Shown: in pieces, positions 57,377 through 64,000 of the stretch | Layout: each line of letters begins with the position of its first letter | How positions within the stretch are numbered: position 1 is the stretch's first letter | From: Myrica gale | Taxonomy: Eukaryota > Streptophyta > Magnoliopsida > Fagales > Myricaceae | DNA length: 64,000 bases | NCBI GenBank assembly: GCA_963930655.1 | Contig: OZ005621.1 | Span: 749,001 to 813,000 of the forward strand | Direction of reading: 5' to 3' | Program-made: the position numbers and the translations under genes | The notes under the pieces: model-generated | Database searches by the model: none | Seen by the model: the letters and a program-made list of their open reading frames with translations, nothing else | Told to the model about the DNA's origin: nothing

Positions 57377-57424
57377 AAATGCCTAATTAAGGCGATTAAA
57401 AAAAAAATGCCTAATTAAGGCGAT
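57377..57424. mobile_element. Ultra-short retroposition scar (20-bp target duplication)
   Basis: aaatgcctaattaaggcgat occurs at 57377-57396 and 57405-57424. The insert between is only t plus an A-run. The gat-t-AAA junction again looks like the gattAAA tail of the local LINE family. Confidence 0.65.
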
Positions 57425-57871
57425 ATATATGTCATGTGTCGTTCACTCGAGCAGTCTCTTTGCTTTCTTTATATTATTATATTACGAATTCGATCGAGTC
57501 TAGGATTAATAATTAAACGTACGTACTTTGCAAAGCAAAGTCGTCTGAGCTTATGAGGCTTACTTTTGCTTAATAAATCGTTGTGGCATGGCATCCACTA
57601 CTTCTCAGAACAAAATGCAGTTCATATGTACAATGATAGAATCCAAGCAAAGCGTAATTGGATTAATTAATTCTATGGATTGAGAATTAATTTTCGCGTT
57701 ATTAGGGACGTCGTACGTACGTACATTAATCATAGAGAGAGAGCTAGCTGACAAAATGAAAAACAAAAAACATTAAGCAAAATTACTCTCACCTTTGGGT
57801 ACCTAGATGCAAACTAAATATATATCGGTGATGTAGGGAGTTCCTACGACACAGTAGCATGAGACATCAGA
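57425..57871. other. Unassigned intergenic DNA
   Basis: It contains short gtacgtacgtac and gagagagag runs. No gene. Confidence 0.4.
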
Positions 57872-58038
57872 CATCCTGCTAGTGGCGGAACCAGGAATGA
57901 AAATTAACCCGGGCGAACTTTTAAACTAAAATAACGGAAATTTTTTTGTATACGTAATGTAAAAAATTGTCTTAGAGTTACAATATCAAAATATTAAAGA
58001 CTAAAAACATAAAAAAATATTGAATTACACATACCGTA

Positions 58039-58697
58039 CTATGTACTACGACTGAGAGGAGACAATTGGATCCTACAGTTGTGCATCTTCTGAAAACGTG
58101 ACAAAATGACTTTATTCTCAATAATTTCAAAAATTTCCTGCTCGATGTACACTACCATGCAATCATTCATCCAATCATCTCTCATCTTATTACACAAATT
58201 AGTCTTGATAATTTTCATCGCAGATAACACTCTCTCAACGGTTGCAGTCGTAACCGGTAAGACCAATGCCAACGTAATAAGAAAATAAACCAATAGATAC
58301 AAAATATTCTTTCTGGTCTCAACCATCTTCACAGCAAGAGTTCCAATATCTTGAAGCCCAGAAAAAAATTAGTTCTTCTAACATCTCTAATGCAGGTGTC
58401 AAGCTGATCTCTAAGTACCACGCGATCAATTGTTGAGAAATCTTCAGGGTAAAATTCAACAAGACGACATAATCTATCAATATCAAATGCTGAGAATGAG
58501 TCTCTTGGATCAAGACATGTTATGCAAAGAAGTAACTTCATACTTTTTTTTGTGAAACGATTATTCATCTCCTGAGCAATCAAATCAATAACCTGACATA
58601 AAAACTTCCACACGAAAATAATGCAAATAAGTAATTGTTTGACCTCCACGCCTCGAACGACCACGAGTTTGTATAATGTTTTCCATATTGGGCACAT
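58039..58697 (-). pseudogene. hAT transposase remnant (C-terminal dimerisation domain)
   Basis: Two overlapping frames hold the protein end. 58329-58697 encodes LLLCITCLDPRDSFSAFDID and LCRLVEFYPEDFS. 58039-58332 encodes LALVLPVTTATVERVLSAMK and KTNLCNKMRDDWMNDCMVVY, the classic hAT dimerisation motif of TTF-zinc-finger-type plant transposases. The frame changes between them, and the upstream catalytic region is missing or unrecognisable, so it is inactive. Confidence 0.85.
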
Positions 58698-59524
58698 TGA
58701 TAAAATTATTCAGACAAAATATTTTGACTTCTTCCAAAAATTGGGCTCAACTAAGGTTGTTCTAGGCTCAACAACATCACAATCCAACCTAAAAACTACT
58801 ACACAAATAACATCTCTTCCTCCGGTTTCCTTCACAATCCAACCTAGAGTTAAGCAAGAAATGAAAAAAAGTTTTAAAGAAAGGAGATTACCTACCGCAA
58901 ATGTCCTTCCAGCAAATAAGCAAGTATATTGGCAAAGTTCAAATGTGCTTCCAGCAATGGATTTTGATCTTCACTACACAAATCCACATAAAGAACAATA
59001 AGTTAACAAGTAAATATTTAATTTGCTGCATAATTTATTTCCCAGCAATGTAGGAACATAATTATCTATAAAGAACAATAACTGAGTGCGAGCATAATTA
59101 TCTATAATAATAAAAAAGTGCAAGCATAATTGAAATAAATAGGAATTTACTATAAGAGAGGGATGAAAGTGACTGATTAAAACACATTCACACTATATGA
59201 ATGTCATTAGAAGAAACATTGAAAAACCAAACAATCAATGTGATCTACCGAGATATTAGGGAGTCTATATGCATTTTACTGGAAAATGGAGAGGAAAAGA
59301 AAGTCATTAGAACTGCATATTAATATAAGGTAGAGTTTCAATTAATATATGATAGATTTACAATAGTAATATGGGTAAATTATTCTTAATTGTACTACAT
59401 CACCTTCCTCCCAAAAAAAAAAGTAAAAAAAAAAAAAAGACTGCTCCTGTAAAATGGAAGGGAAAAAACTACAGTACCAACAGAAGCAGGAACTGAGAAT
59501 GCAGAAAGTGCTCATGCAAAGGTA

Positions 59525-59707
59525 TTACGCAATAACAAAAACCCTAAGCTCGTCTCCGTCTCCTCTGGTAATGCGAGTATCTGCATCGAGATACGTGACT
59601 TCAAATTCACCACTTCCAGTATTTGATGGAGGCCTTAACACGTCTGGAATCCGCGGTATCTCGAATGGTGGTAGTTGTGAGTCCGTGACAAGTTTCCACA
59701 ATTCCAC
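59525..59707 (-). pseudogene. Fibrillin (plastid-lipid-associated protein) fragment captured inside the hAT element
   Basis: The 60-residue frame reads PPFEIPRIPDVLRPPSNTGS, then GEFEVTYLDADTRITRGDGD, then ELRVFVIA and stop. This is the C-terminal end of a PAP/fibrillin domain, with the conserved R-P-P-S-N-T-G and T-Y-L-D-x-x-x-R-I-x-R-G-D block. Fibrillins are plastid lipid-binding proteins. Only this end is present and it lies inside the hAT borders, so it is best read as a captured host-gene fragment. Normal exons upstream were not found. Confidence 0.65.
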
Positions 59708-59954
59708 TCGCCTTTACTTTACAAATGTTTTCTCAAATGTGATTTTTATCTTTGCAGATCCTATTCCCATTAAAAATGAAAGCTCAATAACGATGTTCGT
59801 TTTCTCATTTACTACTCAGAGAGTCACCCGGGCGGGCTTATGTTGGCCTGGGCCAACCAGGGCGGCCCAGGCCAACTTATTTTTTTTTTTTTAGGGGCGG
59901 ACCCCGGGCGGCCGCCCAGGTTTGCCCGGGCCTGGGTCCGCCCCTGCATCCTGC

Positions 59955-61456
59955 ATGTGTTACAACTGAAGGGCAGCGCTCCAAGGACTCCCAAGCACGT
60001 CACAGCACACATGGAGATGCAACCTCCGTGTACCTATAATAACTATTTTTTGTTATTTTCGAGAACCTAGATGCATGGAGTCAGGAGTGCCTGCAGGGGT
60101 TTTAGAAGTGAGTACTTTAGGGACTCCTGGAATCTTACGGATTCTTGATAGCAAATTATCCTTACTCAGGGGAGAGAGAGAGAGGGTGGGATCTTTCGGA
60201 TTCCATGCAGCCACCGAATTATTCTTATCATCCACGGAGGGAGGACAGTACGTACGTAGGAAGTGGAGAATTAAGCAGACGTGGGAGTTACTGTCACATT
60301 GGCTTGTACGCACCCAGAACAAGCATAATAGAATAGAATATCCCATTATCATCGCCCTTAATGCAAGTTTCCTCGTACCATTTTCCTCCATATATAACTC
60401 TTCTTACTCTCTTGAAGTACTATTGTTTCTAGTCTTCTGGATTAATGAAGATTTTTTTTTTGTTTCTGGATGTATGAATATAAAGAAAGATGAAAGTCTT
60501 ATATTTTATAACCCCTAATAAAAACCCTTAGACTGGATGTGTAGATTGCCACAAATATTATTTTCTATGGGAATTATATGAAGCTTTTGATTCGATGGAG
60601 AGGAGTTACCATGCATTGTCTATAAATGCATCGTGGCTTTTGATGGAATGAAACAATTAACGACTCGAAGTTAAGAAATTTCTTATCTAAATTAATATCT
60701 CTTCAACTGGCCGGGCTGAAGAGTAGGTTCTGATCACAGAAATTATTAATCTATGGAACTTTCGTATATATATTGAGTATATATGTTTAAGAATATGATG
60801 AAATAATTAAAAAAAATTTAATAATATAGCGGTTATACGGGATTGGTACTTGTTTGAGGCTTCATCACACAACATCTAATGATCAGTGGGCAATTATTAC
60901 CAACAGGAACTGTCTAATTAGTGGCCAACAGTACTATACCTTGCATTAACAGAATATTTCTGATATACTAATTTGAGGGCTTTCAACCATTCTCAGCAGC
61001 CAGTTTCTTTTATCCGCGGGTCAGTAAAATAGTTGATTAAATCTTGCATTTTTTTCTACTTTAAAAGTATATATATATATGTTATATGAATTTAATTGGA
61101 GGTGTTTAGATGACATGCTTTTAATTAGTTCAACTCACTTTTTAAAACGTAATGCGTAACGATCGATCGAGTAGAGTTTTCTCCTTCCTCGTCTTTCAAT
61201 TTTAATGCTGATTAGAAACATAACTTCCATTGCTGTGCGGATTCGATCGAGGACAAAAACTGAAACAGTGCATGGTCTGTGTAACTCACAGTACCGACAT
61301 CCAAAAGGCTCACGTTTGGTCCAACGTAGGACCAGTACTACTTAATTTGTATTTTATTGGCACAGTGAACGAGTGGATGAGCACCAAACTAAAATGATCC
61401 ATGCTTGGTCTACTTATAAAGGCAGCTGAGATATCGACCTGTAATTAATATATTAT
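59955..61456. other. Intergenic DNA with one possible small secreted-protein ORF
   Basis: A minus-strand frame at 60053-60391 (112 codons) includes MGYSILLCLFWVRTSQC, a possible signal peptide, and ends TSKTPAGTPDSMHLGSRK. I recognise no family, and it could be chance. The rest shows no gene. Confidence 0.35.
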
Positions 61457-61872
61457 CACTACAAAAAAAACTGCCTATAGCGGTGGTCACTGTAGCGGCG
61501 GTCAGAAAAACCGCCGCTACAAGGTGGTTTTAGCGGCGTTTACAGAAAATCGCGGCTAAAGATAGCTAAACGGGATCTGTCGCGGCTGTCGTCTATAGCG
61601 GCGGTCAAAGACCGTCGCTATAGACCTCTGTAGTTGCGGTTTTTTCAAACCGCCGTCAAAAAGAGGGTCTGCAGCGGCGGTCTCTATGGCGGGGGTCACT
61701 GACCGCCGCTATAGGGGTGTCTACAGCGGCGGTCAACGTGACCGCCGCTATAGAAAGAGGGTCAACGTGACCGCCGCTAAATCTCGTACCTGTAGCAGCG
61801 GTTTTAATACAAACCGCTGCTACAGGTATACCTATAGCGGCGGTCTTTGTAGTGACCGCCGCTATAGGTATA
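61457..61872 (+). mobile_element. CACTA-like terminal and subterminal repeat region
   Basis: It begins cactacaaaaaaaactgcc, a CACTA-superfamily terminus. About 400 bp of densely repeated 10-mers follow, (t)agcggcggtc and its complement gaccgccgcta(tag), in both orientations. This is the subterminal-repeat pattern of plant En/Spm elements. No opposite terminus (tttttgtagtg end) was found to the right within the window. Confidence 0.75.
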
Positions 61873-62705
61873 AATTTAAAAAAATGAAAAAAAATAGAAA
61901 AAAAAAAATTTATGTGTTATTTAAGGTTAAAAAAATTGTTTTATTGACTATTTATTCCTTTTTATACATAATTTTATTTTGTCACATGTTTTAAAAAAAT
62001 TTTAAGAGACCTACTTAATAAAATATGAAATTAGAGAGAGTGTTATGAATATTGAAGTTGTTATATAGAATTGGGGCACTTTTCGCACACGTGTCGGTTT
62101 TTTGATCATAACTTTGGCTACAAGTATCCGATTCGCGCCCATGACCCCAATTCGGAAAGCTCTTTTCGGCGCACACGTCGTGAGCACCTCGTTTCGAGCC
62201 CTAAATCTGCTGTTTTCCCTCTCAAAAACCTATTTTTAGTTATGATTTTCTTTCCTTTACCGTTTAGGAATTATTTTTGAACTCGATTTGGGTCATATTT
62301 TGGCAGTCTATTTAATTTTGCTAAAATCCTATTAGGGATGAGATTTTAGCTATTTTAGCCCGGCTTGTGGTTTAATTTTAACTTAATATTTGGTCATAAT
62401 TATTATTTAATTAATTTCATATCTTGTATTAATTTGACACGTCAGTGCTCATGTAGCTTTACAATTTTACTTCACCTAAATAAAAAGAACATTATTATAA
62501 AAATATTGTGAATTTAAATATAACAAATCATACAAAATGTAATTTACTAAAAATATATAACTGCAAAATATAAAATTATTATTAAAAAAACTACAAATAA
62601 AAAAAACTCCTCTCGCCCCCTTCCGTTTCTTAAAAACTCCCCCCGCGCGCCCTAAAACGCTAAATTTCCCTTCCCCTCGCGCGCACGCCCTAAAATTCCC
62701 TTCCC
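61873..62705. other. Possible internal or captured DNA right of the CACTA end
   Basis: No gene. A stretch at about 62070-62220 with tttgatcataactttggcta and repeated cgcacacgt motifs may be repeat-derived. The 62600-62700 part becomes C-rich. Confidence 0.35.
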
Positions 62706-63023
62706 CGGTTCCACCTCCTCCGGTCGCTACCCTCCACCCGAGAGACTTCAGACCTCCGTGCCGCCCTCCGCTTCATCCATTGTCTCCCCGCCGCGTGTGG
62801 CTCCCTCCCGATCGAAAGGATCGCGGGCTTGCTCACCAACTGCGAGAAGCTGCTTGCGGGAACGACTTTTGACGATGAAGACGACGATTTTGTTATGGAG
62901 GAGGCGTCGCTGTGCCTGGTGCTAACGAATGGCGTTGAGGTGAAGGATAACTCTGGGTGGAACCTCGACATTGCTGTTTACGAGTCGAGCTTCTGCTGGA
63001 TCAACCACAGCTGCTCCCCCAAA
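62706..63023 (+). pseudogene. SET DOMAIN GROUP 41-like gene fragment
   Basis: Continuous coding sequence reads DLRAALRFIHCLPAACGS, then GLLTNCEKLLAG, then EEASLCLVLTNGVEVKDNSG and YESSFCWINHSCSPK. This matches the middle and SET-core region of the SMYD-like plant protein SDG41 (xxSFSWINHSCSPN). It starts without a recognisable beginning and breaks right after the conserved NHSCSP motif, where unrelated sequence follows. It is therefore probably a truncated copy, perhaps captured by the adjacent CACTA element. An exon of a gene continuing beyond the window cannot be excluded. Confidence 0.65.
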
Positions 63024-64000
63024 TTTTGTGAAATTTGCAGAGGTTTAATTCTAAACTCCTTTTGTATTCAACCTTTAAATGGATTTTATCTTTGCAGTCT
63101 GTATTGCAACAATTGTTCCACTGCTGTTGTTTAGAGCAGACCTGCGCTGCGTGATACGGTTCTCTGGCACATTGCTATTAGCTTTCTTGCTTGGATCAGG
63201 TATCTCCCATTCGCATTATAAATTTGCCAAGGGTATACATGCTGCTAAATCTGTTCTTTGCCATTGTATTTTGAGTTTTCTAATGCGAGAAGATGAATTC
63301 AGTTTGTTCCTGAATTGTTTCAGAACAACCCTTTATCACCTTAAGCTTTGTTTCTGTACGCATTTTTGACGTATATAATGAAAATATGGTCATAGAGTAT
63401 TATGCCCATTGCTCATTCTCAATTCCACATGGACGAACAAATAGAAACGAATGCTTTTGGAGGTATCGCAGTAACAAGAATCCTTGTGTATGTGTTTCAG
63501 TTACCTAGGAATGCACATTTCTTTCTTTATGTATGTTATCGACTGCCTTATGATTTATCACATTGTATGGAGTACAAGTATCTGTGATGAGCCACTCACT
63601 GCGTTTTGCTTTATCACATTGTATGGAGTAGAATGAACTCTCCACCGTGATTTTCAGTCTGGGTGTTGGGATGTGAATTTAAAATCATCCATATCTATGT
63701 GGATTACTGTATATGTGACAGGACTCTGATCTTAGCTATGTTGCGGTTCCTTTTCCTGTAACATTTTCTTTTGCTTATGTACGGTGAAGCTTGTACTCAT
63801 TTTTCCTTCTTGGAGATAGATATTAATAGCTTTCTTTAGCTTCTCTATATCTGGTGTTAAAGCTCCATTCCCAATAGTGCAATTCTTACCTTTGTGTTCA
63901 ATGATGGCAAAGTACTATTGGTGCCACTCCTGAAGAGACAATATGAAATTGTGCGTACTGAGCAATTAATATCAATGCACCAAGCAATTTTTCTTTTCCT
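63024..64000. other. Unassigned right edge
   Basis: Sequence has exon-intron-like composition (for example a ttatctttgcag acceptor-like site near 63086-63097), but I recognise no protein. It may be the intron or 3' part of the SDG41-like copy. Confidence 0.3.

Larger units (their letters stand above)
57880..59946 (-). mobile_element. hAT transposon (2.07 kb) with perfect 8-bp target duplication
   Basis: It starts tagtggcggaacc and ends gggtccgcccctg, inverted tips. It is flanked by catcctgc at 57872-57879 and 59947-59954. It carries a decayed transposase on the minus strand and a fibrillin-like gene fragment. The right end has a GC-rich gggcggccgcccaggtttgc hairpin-like region. Confidence 0.88.

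Overview
The window looks like nuclear DNA of a flowering plant, most likely a woody eudicot (a rosid tree is my guess, from protein flavour and repeat types). The genes have GT-AG introns and plant-specific products (HOS15, HMA1, MRG, a subgroup-22 R2R3-MYB, CrRLK1L and PIP-type peptides). They sit in AT-rich DNA full of LINE, SINE, LTR, hAT, Mutator-like, Tourist-like and CACTA-like remnants. No bacterial, CRISPR or organellar block was seen.

Layout. 0-4 kb: 5' half of HOS15 on the minus strand, running off the left edge. 4.4-7.2 kb: foldback and MITE cluster. 7.2-7.6 kb: frameshifted WPP-domain (MAF1-like) gene. 8-10.3 kb: LINE RNase H relic, an ultra-short retroposition scar and an 860-bp GC-rich retroposon with a 17-bp target duplication. 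10.6-11.5 kb: a complete four-exon gene for a small protein of unknown function (minus). 12.8-15.8 kb: a broken CrRLK1L receptor kinase, with an intact secreted malectin-like ectodomain ORF separated from a kinase fragment that lacks its N-lobe. 17-18.5 kb: probable LTR and a hAT MITE. 19.35-24.4 kb: two divergent genes for SGPS-type (PIP/PIPL) secreted signalling peptides; the second precursor carries five cores at an exact 22-residue period. 22.2-22.9 kb: LINE relic with a Tourist-like MITE inside. 25.4-26.0 kb: Mutator-type foldback nested in another MITE. 26.2-32.8 kb: eleven-exon MRG1/2-type chromatin reader (plus). 34-38.3 kb: hAT MITE, AT-rich DNA and a 1.7-kb 5'-truncated LINE. 38.5-46.0 kb: thirteen-exon HMA1 chloroplast P1B-ATPase (plus). 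46.5-48.3 kb: SINE and a second LINE. 49.2-50.1 kb: intronless R2R3-MYB (minus). 50.1-57.9 kb: gene-poor DNA. 57.9-59.9 kb: hAT transposon with a perfect 8-bp target duplication carrying a fibrillin-like gene fragment. 61.5-61.9 kb: CACTA-like end. 62.7-63.0 kb: SDG41-like SET-gene fragment.

The intact genes are ordinary dispersed plant genes and do not form an operon or pathway. HOS15 and MRG both act in chromatin control of transcription. HMA1 acts in plastid metal homeostasis. The MYB and PIP genes belong to stress and immune signalling families. The most distinctive content is the five-repeat PIP-type precursor, its divergent single-copy partner, the receptor-kinase locus reduced to a secreted malectin ORF, and a series of near-empty retroposition scars. 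Exon coordinates were worked out by hand from splice signals and reading-frame continuity and should be read as good models, not transcript-proven facts.
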